Origin: Candidatus Borrarchaeota archaeon
GTDB taxonomy: Archaea; Asgardarchaeota; Sifarchaeia; Borrarchaeales; Borrarchaeaceae
Reading direction: 5' to 3'
Assembly (NCBI GenBank): GCA_016840645.1
Contig: JAEORY010000291.1
Span: forward strand, 1 to 5,657
Length of the DNA stretch: 5,657 nucleotides
Part shown: positions 1 to 5,265 of the stretch, in pieces
How positions within the stretch are numbered: position 1 is the stretch's first letter
Layout of the letters: each line of letters begins with the position of its first letter
Position numbers and translations under genes: made by a program
The notes under the pieces: model-generated
What the model was told of the DNA's origin: nothing
What the model saw: the letters and a program-made list of their open reading frames with translations, nothing else
The model's database searches: none

Positions 1-2
1 CC

Positions 3-1952
3 GACCAAAGTAAAGTTATTGATGCTGATAAATTTTTCAGAGAAAAGTACGATGAGTTATTAACTACCGTTAATGGCAAAATTGCACAGATTTATCCAGA
101 TCAACCAGACAAACTAATACCAAAAAGACAAGATTATTATAGACACTTTAAAGAAATGCGCGAGGGCATAGGCGGTTTACTAAATATATTTGATACTCCA
201 GCAAATATTCCTTCGGAGCTTGTAAATATATCTGAATACACTAAACCAAAACAAAAGTTTCTTTCCATTGCGCAAAAAAGGTTGGGTGGAGAAACAGATT
301 ATGATGCTGTTGGGGGCTATCTTAATTACTTAAGACAAGCCACATATGCTACACATATAGATCCAGAGATTAGTAAGTTTAGAAGTCTTGCTAAGGATTT
401 AGAAGAACTTACTAACAAAGAAGCTCGTCCCGCCGATGTTGGTAAACTCAACAACTTTTTGTGGTTTCTAAGAGAATACGCTAACTCTCTTGCTGGAAAA
501 ACTAATCCGCTTGATAGACAGATACAGGAGTTAATTCCTGGAGGTAGAACTACATTTAGGGCAATGAGCTGGTTGAACAGAAGAGTTAAGACCAACGTGA
601 TACTTGGAAATATATCTTCTGCGCTTGCTCAACCATTTAATATACCACAGGCTGCTGCTGATATGGGATATACAAACTATGCTCGTGGGGTCGGTAAATC
701 TTTGGCTGAAATACTGGACGCCGATACCGCGATTAAGAAATCGGGATTTATTAAAGAAAGATACTTTAAGGGATACGCCAAATTTGACAGCGGCATTCTT
801 AACAATACTAAAAAATTTGCGGCGTGGATCACAGGTGTTTTAGATGAGGTAAGCACTAAAACCATATGGAATGGTTATTACAACAAGGCTTTAACGGAAA
901 ACATTAATAATCCTGTTAAGTATGCAGACGATTTGACCAGAAAAATGGTAGCTGGTAGAGGTGTTGGCGAGGTTCCGATAGCCCAACAGTCTAAGCTCTT
1001 TCAGCTAGTTGCCCCGTTCCAGCTAGAGGTAGGAAATCTTTGGAATGTTTTTGGTGATTGGGTTGGTAGTAAAGGTGCGGCATCTAAAATGGTAAAGTTT
1101 TCTGTTGCAGCTTTCTTAATGAACAGGGCTGTGAAAGAGATCAGAGGTTCAGATGTAACCTTCGATCCAATTCAGGCGACACTAGAGGCGTATACGGAAT
1201 TAAAAGAAGGTAAGCCAGCTTCCGCTGCTGGAAGACTTGCGGGAGAGGTTTTATCAAATGTGCCGTTTGGTCAGTCTGTAGCAGCAGCATACCCAGAGGA
1301 AGGGCTAAGATATGGAGGCGTGGAGTTGCCTAGTAGAAGCGAGTTTTTTGGAGAGGGCGATCCGACAAAGTACGGTTCGGGTTTATTGGCAGCGCAGGCC
1401 TTCGCAGACCCGCTATATAAGTTAATACCCCCTTTTGGCGGGCAGCAACTTAAAAGAAGTGTAGAAGGCGGTAAGACGTACAGCCAAGGGTACTCCGAAA
1501 CCCCTTCAGGAAGAACTAGATTCGAGGTAGAAAAAGGCCCTCTTAGTATGGCGAGATATTTAACTCTTGGTCAGTACTCAACCCCAGAGGCGAGGAAGTA
1601 TTTTGAGAGTCTTGGAAAATCTAAAGCAGAGGTGCTTTTAGAGAAGTTGGAGAACGAGCCTATTGAAAAACAAAACGAGATGATGGCACAATTAATGGAA
1701 GGAGATAAGCAACTATATAACCAAGTAGTCTTGAAGAAAAAAGATGAAGTTTTAAAAATAACGGATAGAGAAAAACAGATTAGAAATTTGCCTGTAAAAG
1801 ACGGTTCAAGGGCACGGGCACTTGCTAAGATTTTGAAAAAAATGGACGAACAAGAACAAAATGAATACATGAAAAGGATGCTCGATCTTAAGGTTGTAAG
1901 CGAAAACGTATTAGAGCAGTTGAAAGAATTGAAGAGAGAGGGGGGAATTTGA
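3..1952 (+). CDS. Large virion-associated (polyvalent/internal virion-like) protein, 3' portion, 5'-truncated
   Basis: The reading frame is open from base 3 with no stop, so the true start lies left of the window; the ATG at 156 is an internal methionine with no good ribosome site. The visible 649 residues are mostly helical and charged. Two stretches look familiar: a hydrophobic helical block around visible residues 330-390 (PFQLEVGNLWNVFGDWV, then an AAFLMNRAVKEI stretch), and a C-terminal block near visible residues 510-550 (YSETPSGRTRFEVE, then LTLGQYSTPEARKYFESLG). Blocks of this kind are seen near the C-terminus of very large phage polyvalent or internal-virion proteins that travel in the particle and may enter the host; I place it there from memory of such proteins, not from a search. 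The last 120 residues are Lys/Glu-rich and probably coiled. Its position just before the lysis genes fits a last late structural gene. Its 3' end (AGAGAGGGGGG) doubles as the ribosome site of the next gene. No catalytic motif is visible; enzymatic domains, if any, would be upstream. Confidence 0.8.
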   Translation, partial: DQSKVIDADKFFREKYDELLTTVNGKIAQIYPDQPDKLIPKRQDYYRHFKEMREGIGGLLNIFDTPANIPSELVNISEYTKPKQKFLSIAQKRLGGETDYDAVGGYLNYLRQATYATHIDPEISKFRSLAKDLEELTNKEARPADVGKLNNFLWFLREYANSLAGKTNPLDRQIQELIPGGRTTFRAMSWLNRRVKTNVILGNISSALAQPFNIPQAAADMGYTNYARGVGKSLAEILDADTAIKKSGFIKERYFKGYAKFDSGILNNTKKFAAWITGVLDEVSTKTIWNGYYNKALTENINNPVKYADDLTRKMVAGRGVGEVPIAQQSKLFQLVAPFQLEVGNLWNVFGDWVGSKGAASKMVKFSVAAFLMNRAVKEIRGSDVTFDPIQATLEAYTELKEGKPASAAGRLAGEVLSNVPFGQSVAAAYPEEGLRYGGVELPSRSEFFGEGDPTKYGSGLLAAQAFADPLYKLIPPFGGQQLKRSVEGGKTYSQGYSETPSGRTRFEVEKGPLSMARYLTLGQYSTPEARKYFESLGKSKAEVLLEKLENEPIEKQNEMMAQLMEGDKQLYNQVVLKKKDEVLKITDREKQIRNLPVKDGSRARALAKILKKMDEQEQNEYMKRMLDLKVVSENVLEQLKELKREGGI

Positions 1953-1954
1953 TT

Positions 1955-2200
1955 ATGGCAAACGGCAGAATAAACAACAAAGAAATATACGAGCGCATAG
2001 CTAAGTTGGAAATCAGGATGGATAATATTTGTTCAGAGGTAAAGAAGATATCAAGTAATGATCTGGCGCATTTAGAAAAGAAGATCGATAACAACTCAGA
2101 TAAAATCGACACTATTGAGAGAAAACTAGCCTATGCCGCAGGAGCTTTAGCAATCCTACAAGTAATAGTCCCTTTCGTCATTCATTATTTATTTAGATAA
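1955..2200 (+). CDS. XhlA-like holin/lysis-associated membrane protein
   Basis: This 81-residue protein has a hydrophilic N-terminal region with heptad-like spacing (about residues 8-58) and one C-terminal membrane segment (about 59-79, YAAGALAILQVIVPFVIHYL), ending in a single Arg. That architecture, size and position directly before an endolysin match the haemolysin XhlA family of Gram-positive phages and prophages, which act with a partner holin to permeabilise the membrane and release the endolysin. I chose the ATG at 1955: the purine-rich AGGGGGG at 1939-1945 lies 9 nt upstream. An in-frame TTG at 1949 would sit only 3 nt from it. The start lies 2 nt after the stop of the structural gene, so the two are probably co-translated. 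Assignment rests on architecture and context, not on a diagnostic motif; another small bitopic lysis protein is possible. Confidence 0.7.
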   Translation: MANGRINNKEIYERIAKLEIRMDNICSEVKKISSNDLAHLEKKIDNNSDKIDTIERKLAYAAGALAILQVIVPFVIHYLFR

Positions 2201-2203
2201 CCT

Positions 2204-3046
2204 ATGACATTAAAAGAATTTGTTGAAAAATATAAAGGCAGGGAACTAGATTATGACGGTTACTATGGCGCCCAGTGTATGGATTTGATGCACTATTACA
2301 TTGACGAGGTTTTAATTGGCAGTCCTAGCCCACAAGTGCTAGCAGCACCAAGTGCAAAGCTAGCTTATCAAAATTTTAATAGACCTGATTTATTTACAAA
2401 ATTAGACAACACTCCTCAAGGTGTCCCGCAGGAGGGGGATATCGTTTTTTGGGGAGGCGGGGAATATGGCCACGTTGCCGTATTCTTGCGAGGTACTGTA
2501 AATGATTTTACTAGCTTTGACCAAAACTATCCTACTGGTAGTGCTTGTCATGAGCAGTATCATAATTACTATAACGTTTTGGGCTGGCTAAGATATAAAG
2601 GAACTACAATGGAATTAAAAGATACAGAAATAGACTGGGCTGACTTTGAGGGCAATTTTCACACAGTAGGTTGGTACGTTCACGAATGGGAAGTGGAAAA
2701 AAAGGGAAAAGAAAGACTAGCAGACGAGATAAAAGAGAAAAATAAGGACTATGAAAGGCTCCAAAAGACGCTTTCAGAACAAAACTTGGCTATAACAAAC
2801 CTTAGAAACGAAGTGGAATCCATGAAAAGAGACAAACTTGCACTAGAAGGCAAAATAGAGGCCCTAGAAGTGAAATTAGTTGCAGCAAATGAAGAGGTTA
2901 CAGATTTAGAGAACCATTTGGACGAGCAGATGGAAAAGGTTACTAAATACTACGATCTGTCTCAGGAATTGAAATCTAAACTCAATAAGAATTTATATGG
3001 TTATACACGGTGGGAGAGATTTATCTCCTTATTCAGGAGGAGGTGA
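2204..3046 (+). CDS. CHAP-domain endolysin with C-terminal coiled coil
   Basis: The 280-residue protein starts with a CHAP domain (about residues 1-133), a papain-like amidase/endopeptidase fold that cleaves peptidoglycan. The expected residues are visible: nucleophile Cys25 in GAQCMDL, the PQEGDIVFW strand-turn (residues 75-83), His90 in GHVAVF, and a polar Asp106-Gln107-Asn108 at the third catalytic position. No signal peptide is present, so release would depend on the flanking holin-like proteins. After a short linker (about 134-160, rich in Trp) residues about 163-262 form a long charged coiled coil, and the protein ends in a cationic tail (RWERFISLFRRR). A wall-binding module such as SH3b or LysM is not recognisable, which is unusual. 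The ATG lies 3 nt after the preceding stop with no clear Shine-Dalgarno site, suggesting translational coupling. The alternative is a virion-associated CHAP hydrolase, but the lysis context favours an endolysin. Confidence 0.88.
   Translation: MTLKEFVEKYKGRELDYDGYYGAQCMDLMHYYIDEVLIGSPSPQVLAAPSAKLAYQNFNRPDLFTKLDNTPQGVPQEGDIVFWGGGEYGHVAVFLRGTVNDFTSFDQNYPTGSACHEQYHNYYNVLGWLRYKGTTMELKDTEIDWADFEGNFHTVGWYVHEWEVEKKGKERLADEIKEKNKDYERLQKTLSEQNLAITNLRNEVESMKRDKLALEGKIEALEVKLVAANEEVTDLENHLDEQMEKVTKYYDLSQELKSKLNKNLYGYTRWERFISLFRRR
3035..3046 (+). promoter_or_regulatory. Strong ribosome binding site embedded in the end of the endolysin gene
   Basis: The run AGGAGGAGGTGA contains a near-complete anti-16S match (AGGAGGTGA, 3038-3046) 5 nt before the ATG at 3052. 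In the endolysin frame the same bases read AGG AGG AGG TGA, giving its C-terminal Arg-Arg-Arg and stop. This decides the start of the next gene at 3052; an in-frame GTG at 3010 has no ribosome site. Confidence 0.85.
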
Positions 3047-3051
3047 GTAGA

Positions 3052-3258
3052 ATGAATAAACTTAAAGAATTATATGGCAAACTACCAAAAGAAGCTAAAG
3101 TCTTTGTTGAGTATATCCTTCCTTCTGCTATTATTACCGCTCTTGTTGATTATCTGGGCGGCCTGGAGTTTAACGATGTCTATGTTGCTGCTGTTGTCAA
3201 CGTTGTTCTTATATTCCTAAGACAACTAAAACCCAGATACGAAAGATTGAAGAGCTAA
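3052..3258 (+). CDS. Small two-segment holin-like membrane protein
   Basis: The 68-residue product has a basic N-terminus (MNKLKELYGKLPKEAK), a first hydrophobic segment about residues 17-35 (VFVEYILPSAIITALVDYL), a short turn (GGLEFND), a second segment about 43-56 (VYVAAVVNVVLIFL), and a basic C-terminal tail (RQLKPRYERLKS). This is the layout of a small class II-type holin, with both ends likely cytoplasmic. It lies 5 nt after the endolysin stop and has the strongest ribosome site in the window, consistent with high expression late in infection. With the XhlA-like protein on the other side of the endolysin it may form a two-component permeabilising pair, as XhlA and XhlB do in Bacillus prophage PBSX, although there both holins precede the lysin. 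Family membership cannot be fixed without a profile search. Confidence 0.68.
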   Translation: MNKLKELYGKLPKEAKVFVEYILPSAIITALVDYLGGLEFNDVYVAAVVNVVLIFLRQLKPRYERLKS

Positions 3259-3266
3259 AGTACAGA

Positions 3267-3296
3267 CGGCGGGGACCACCTCGCCGCTTGTGTTTT
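3267..3296 (+). terminator. Factor-independent terminator after the lysis cassette
   Basis: CGGCGGGG (3267-3274) pairs with CCTCGCCG (3279-3286) over eight positions with one G-U, closing a four-base ACCA loop. A T-rich tract (TTGTGTTTT, 3288-3296) follows. It begins 8 nt after the stop of the holin-like gene. The T-tract is interrupted, so termination may be partial, allowing some read-through into the accessory genes. Confidence 0.75.
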
Positions 3297-3317
3297 AGAG
3301 TACCTTGAAAATAATAT

Positions 3318-3341
3318 AAGGAGGAAAAGATGGGAGGCTAA
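3318..3341 (+). promoter_or_regulatory. Ribosome site plus three-codon minimal ORF
   Basis: AAGGAGG (3318-3324) sits 5 nt before an ATG at 3330, but that frame reads ATG GGA GGC TAA and ends at 3341, encoding only Met-Gly-Gly. The GGGAGG inside this mini-ORF (3332-3337) is itself the ribosome site for the real gene at 3344. The two initiation sites overlap, so initiation at the upstream ATG would block or feed the downstream one. It may be chance or a translational control element. Confidence 0.4.
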
Positions 3342-3343
3342 TC

Positions 3344-3541
3344 ATGTATTTCTGGGGCGCACTATTTTTGATAGGCAAAAAGCAGAAGTGGGTTTTCGGA
3401 GTTATGAAGTGGGACACCGTAGAATTTGCTGAGGCTGAAATGAAGGAGTTTGTCAATAATTGGATGTGGCTTAGAAGCAAAGGTATTCCTTCTTCAGCAA
3501 AACTTATTAGAACTGTTATATGTACACCATCAGAATCGTAG
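3344..3541 (+). CDS. Trp-rich 65-residue protein of unknown function
   Basis: I do not recognise this protein. It has five Trp in 65 residues (W4, W16, W23, W41, W43), a hydrophobic N-terminus (MYFWGALFLIG) followed at once by KKQKW, a central acidic helix (TVEFAEAEMKEFVNNWMWL) and a Ser/Thr-containing tail. The first segment is too short for a confident membrane span. GGGAGG at 3332-3337 lies 6 nt before the ATG. It is the first gene after the lysis terminator, and its TAG stop is fused to the ribosome site of the next gene (TAGGAGGT), so the two are probably co-translated. That arrangement supports it as a real gene. A small phage regulatory or host-interaction protein is possible, but this is only a guess from size and context. 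Confidence 0.6.
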   Translation: MYFWGALFLIGKKQKWVFGVMKWDTVEFAEAEMKEFVNNWMWLRSKGIPSSAKLIRTVICTPSES

Positions 3542-3550
3542 GAGGTCGAG

Positions 3551-3775
3551 ATGGAGACTATCAACGGGGTTTTGAGAAAAACCCATCCGATTTTGGTCTA
3601 CTCGGAGAACGGGAACAGCAGGTATGCAGTTTTGCCAAAGGGAACCAAGGTTGTGATTTATCCACGACTTGCTACTTTATGGAAAGCGGAAATTTGCGGA
3701 GGTTTTTACAAGGGCTGGTGTTTTTACGTTACCATTAAGGAGATGGCACGGCTCGTTGCTGAGGATCTGTCATGA
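3551..3775 (+). CDS. Small beta-rich protein of unknown function
   Basis: The product has 74 residues and no motif that I recognise. Alternating hydrophobic residues and a glycine-bearing turn (YAVLPKGTKVVIYPRLATLW, then GGFYKGWCFYVTI) suggest four or five short beta strands, as in SH3-like folds, ending in a helix (KEMARLVAEDLS). GGAGGT (3541-3546) is 4 nt before the ATG. Its TGA overlaps the ATG of the HNH gene in an ATGA arrangement, so the two proteins are very likely made together, and a partner or regulator role for the nuclease is a reasonable but untested idea. A competing frame starting at 3520 overlaps it, lacks a ribosome site and was not chosen. Confidence 0.62.
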   Translation: METINGVLRKTHPILVYSENGNSRYAVLPKGTKVVIYPRLATLWKAEICGGFYKGWCFYVTIKEMARLVAEDLS

Positions 3776-3966
3776 GATACAAGACAAGGAGGTTTGTCGT
3801 TCAGAGGGATAAGGTGTGTCAGGTATGTGGAAAAAAGGGAGTGCGTGGAAATAAATTAACCATACACCACATCAAACCAAAATCAGAGTACCCCGAACTT
3901 GATGACGATCCAGACAATTTGATTTTAGTTTGTCGAAAATGTCACGATTTAATTCATGGAATGTAG
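3772..3966 (+). CDS. Compact HNH endonuclease
   Basis: The 64-residue protein is almost nothing but an HNH (beta-beta-alpha-metal) domain. Visible features are the structural zinc pair Cys16-x2-Cys19 (CQVCGKKG), the catalytic-strand His32-His33 (LTIHHIKPKSEYPEL), Asn49 in DPDNLILVC, and Cys54-x2-Cys57 followed directly by His58 (CRKCHDLIHG). All key positions of a McrA-like HNH nuclease are present, so it should be a metal-dependent DNA nickase or endonuclease. The basic N-terminus (MRYKTRRFVVQRDK) could contact DNA. Phage HNH proteins act in packaging, homing or defence; no terminase or intron is visible nearby to choose between these. The ATG overlaps the previous stop (ATGA) and has GAGGAT 5 nt upstream. 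The stop codon lies in the first copy of a 15-bp tandem duplication. Confidence 0.9.
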   Translation: MRYKTRRFVVQRDKVCQVCGKKGVRGNKLTIHHIKPKSEYPELDDDPDNLILVCRKCHDLIHGM

Positions 3967-3982
3967 GTTCATGGAATGTAGG
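3953..3982 (+). repeat. Perfect 15-bp tandem duplication at the HNH stop codon
   Basis: TTCATGGAATGTAGG occurs twice in direct contact (3953-3967 and 3968-3982). The unit carries the last codons and TAG of the HNH gene, so a second in-frame HGM-stop follows the first. The second copy supplies the TAGG that completes the ribosome site (GGAGGT, 3981-3986) of the phosphoesterase gene. Removing one copy would leave the stop fused to the ribosome site, the same arrangement as at 3539-3546. A recent slippage-type duplication is the simplest reading. Confidence 0.92.
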
Positions 3983-3990
3983 AGGTAGAA

Positions 3991-4911
3991 ATGGCTATAA
4001 GAACAGAAGATATGTTGAAGGAAATCAATCGACTTCTTGATAAAGGAGTTCAGGCAATTCCCTCATACAAGTACGAGAAGATTGATTTTCCAGCTGCACA
4101 AGGGGACGAGGAAACGGTTGTTTTGGTCATATCCGATCTTCAGATTGGGCACAGAACCCCGACTACCACAATGAGAATTATCGCAAACCGAGCCGACAGA
4201 CTGACACGGAGATTTCTAAAAATCGTGAGCCTTCACCGAAAGGCACATCCTATTAAAAGGTGTGTGGTTTTTTTGCTCGGCGATCTAATCCAGTCTGAAG
4301 AGATTGGTTTCAAAGTTAGTCTAGATGAGATGGAAGCGGTTCTCATGGATCAGATTTTTGAGGGAGCGATCCCCATCCTTGAGAGAATGCTTCTAACTTT
4401 GATGCCCCACTTTCCTGACGGAATCGATGTTTATACGGTCAGCGGGAACCACGGTAAGATCGACAGATTTCACTCTGAGTCCACCAACTTTGACACGATA
4501 ATCTACCGATTCTTGAAAGGGAGGTTGCGCCAGCAAAAGGGGATCAAGTTCTACATCGAAGCCGCCAAGTTCTATCAGAAGGTCAAGATCTATCGCAAGG
4601 TGTTCCTGCTGGTCCACGGTGATCAAATTCCCATGTATATGAACCTCCCGTGGTATGGCATCACAACCAGAGCAATGAGATGGAAAGGTTCTTTGGAAGG
4701 CGTTCCGTTTCACTACTTGGTGATGGGTCATTTCCATGTGGCAAGTTCTATCAACTGGAACGACATGAGAATTCTAGTCAACGGGTGTTTTGTGTCTGAT
4801 GACCAGTGGGTACTGAAAAAGATCGGCATGTCTTCCAGCACGGTTCAACTGACATTTGGGGTTCACCCACGACAGGGAATCACCTGGATGTACCAGATTA
4901 AGTTGGATTAA
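3991..4911 (+). CDS. Calcineurin-like metallophosphoesterase (phage type)
   Basis: This 306-residue protein has the ordered metal-binding motifs of the calcineurin-like phosphoesterase superfamily: Asp49 in ISDLQIGH, Gly97-Asp98 in FLLGDLIQSEE, Asn153-His154 in VSGNHGK, His209 in LVHGDQ, and His247-x-His249 in VMGHFH. The superfamily includes DNA nucleases such as Mre11/SbcD as well as nucleotide and protein phosphatases, so the substrate is not settled; phage members are often annotated as DNA exonuclease-like. Motif I reads Asp-x-Gln where Asp-x-His is usual, with a His three residues later (His54). Residues 1-42 form an N-terminal extension, helical at first. There is no signal peptide or membrane segment. 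GGAGGT lies 4 nt before the ATG. The upstream HNH nuclease suggests a nucleic-acid role. Parts of the gene are clearly more GC-rich than its neighbours (32 of 60 bases G or C at 4561-4620), pointing to separate ancestry. Confidence 0.87.
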   Translation: MAIRTEDMLKEINRLLDKGVQAIPSYKYEKIDFPAAQGDEETVVLVISDLQIGHRTPTTTMRIIANRADRLTRRFLKIVSLHRKAHPIKRCVVFLLGDLIQSEEIGFKVSLDEMEAVLMDQIFEGAIPILERMLLTLMPHFPDGIDVYTVSGNHGKIDRFHSESTNFDTIIYRFLKGRLRQQKGIKFYIEAAKFYQKVKIYRKVFLLVHGDQIPMYMNLPWYGITTRAMRWKGSLEGVPFHYLVMGHFHVASSINWNDMRILVNGCFVSDDQWVLKKIGMSSSTVQLTFGVHPRQGITWMYQIKLD

Positions 4912-4912
4912 C

Positions 4913-5128
4913 ATGAAAGGAAAATTGGTTCGAGACATAGCTACAGTACAGATGGAAGGAAAAACTGGCAGAATAACCGCTGTGCTGTTAAAAGATACGT
5001 TGGTTTCGTGTGTGCCGGTTGACGAAACTCAAAGGGATTTCAAGGTTATCGTTTTGAGTGGAAAACACAAAGATAAAACGTTTTTCTTGCAGAAATGGCA
5101 GATAAGGATGTATGTGCAAGAAGAATAA
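4913..5128 (+). CDS. 71-residue beta-rich protein of unknown function
   Basis: I do not recognise this protein. It alternates hydrophobic and polar residues with charged turns (LVRDIATVQMEGKTGRITAV, then FKVIVLSGKHKDKTFFLQKW), which suggests a small all-beta, SH3- or KOW-like fold without cysteine clusters or membrane segments. The ATG at 4913 follows the phosphoesterase stop by one base (TAACATG) with only a weak ribosome site, so translation is probably coupled to the phosphoesterase. An in-frame TTG at 4856 would extend it inside the upstream gene but has no support. It is the last gene before the terminator at 5135. The coupling suggests a partner or accessory protein of the phosphoesterase, which remains inference. 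Confidence 0.6.
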   Translation: MKGKLVRDIATVQMEGKTGRITAVLLKDTLVSCVPVDETQRDFKVIVLSGKHKDKTFFLQKWQIRMYVQEE

Positions 5129-5134
5129 CCCTAC

Positions 5135-5179
5135 GCCCTCGTTTATTGGACTATTACAGTCTTTAAGCGGGGGCTTTTT
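5135..5179 (+). terminator. Factor-independent terminator of the accessory operon
   Basis: GCCCTCG (5135-5141) pairs with CGGGGGC (5168-5174) over seven positions including one U-G. The 26-base spacer can form its own small hairpin (GACT/AGTC, 5149-5152 with 5158-5161). Five T follow at 5175-5179. It begins 6 nt after the stop of the last + strand gene. The - strand has no T-run after the mirrored hairpin, so it looks one-directional. Confidence 0.75.
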
Positions 5180-5263
5180 CTATTCAAACAGCAGATACCC
5201 CGATATAACCGCCAGTGCTAAAAGCCCCAGTAAGGATACGATAAAAACTACATCTTGTTTCAT
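5180..5263 (-). CDS. 27-residue single-span membrane peptide
   Basis: Read on the - strand, the ATG at 5263-5261 opens a 27-codon frame ending in TAG at 5182-5180. The product has a short polar start (MKQD), one continuous hydrophobic segment (about residues 5-25, with VVFIVSLLGLLALAVI at its core) and a final Glu, which is a typical bitopic micro-protein. The start lies 2 nt after the stop of the upstream gene (TAGTCATG), with no separate ribosome site, so it would be made by coupled reinitiation. The stop directly abuts the T-tract of the + strand terminator, leaving no spare sequence between the convergent units. Function is unknown; phage micro-proteins of this type may be lysis accessories or membrane-protein modulators. 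Confidence 0.5.
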   Translation of the reverse strand: MKQDVVFIVSLLGLLALAVISGYLLFE

Positions 5264-5265
5264 GA

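Noticed and set aside
604..843. 79-codon + strand frame inside the large virion gene
   Set aside because: It is an out-of-frame shadow of a continuous 649-residue frame, with no ribosome site.
3288..3320. Possible promoter before the accessory operon (TTGTGT with TAATAT or TATAAG)
   Set aside because: The -35 matches only three of six positions, the better -10 (TATAAG) has poor spacing and overlaps the ribosome site, and the TTGTGTTTT is better explained as a terminator tract.
3520..3738. 72-codon + strand frame overlapping the 3344 and 3551 genes
   Set aside because: It has no ribosome site and conflicts with the 3551-3775 frame, which has GGAGGT and an ATGA overlap with the HNH gene.
3772..3966. 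HNH gene as a homing endonuclease in an intron
   Set aside because: It is tightly coupled to its neighbour by an ATGA overlap and no split gene or intron structure is visible around it.
4393..4737. 114-codon open frame on the - strand inside the phosphoesterase gene
   Set aside because: It lies wholly inside a gene with complete catalytic motifs, has no convincing ribosome site and no recognisable domain, and is explained by the higher GC content there.
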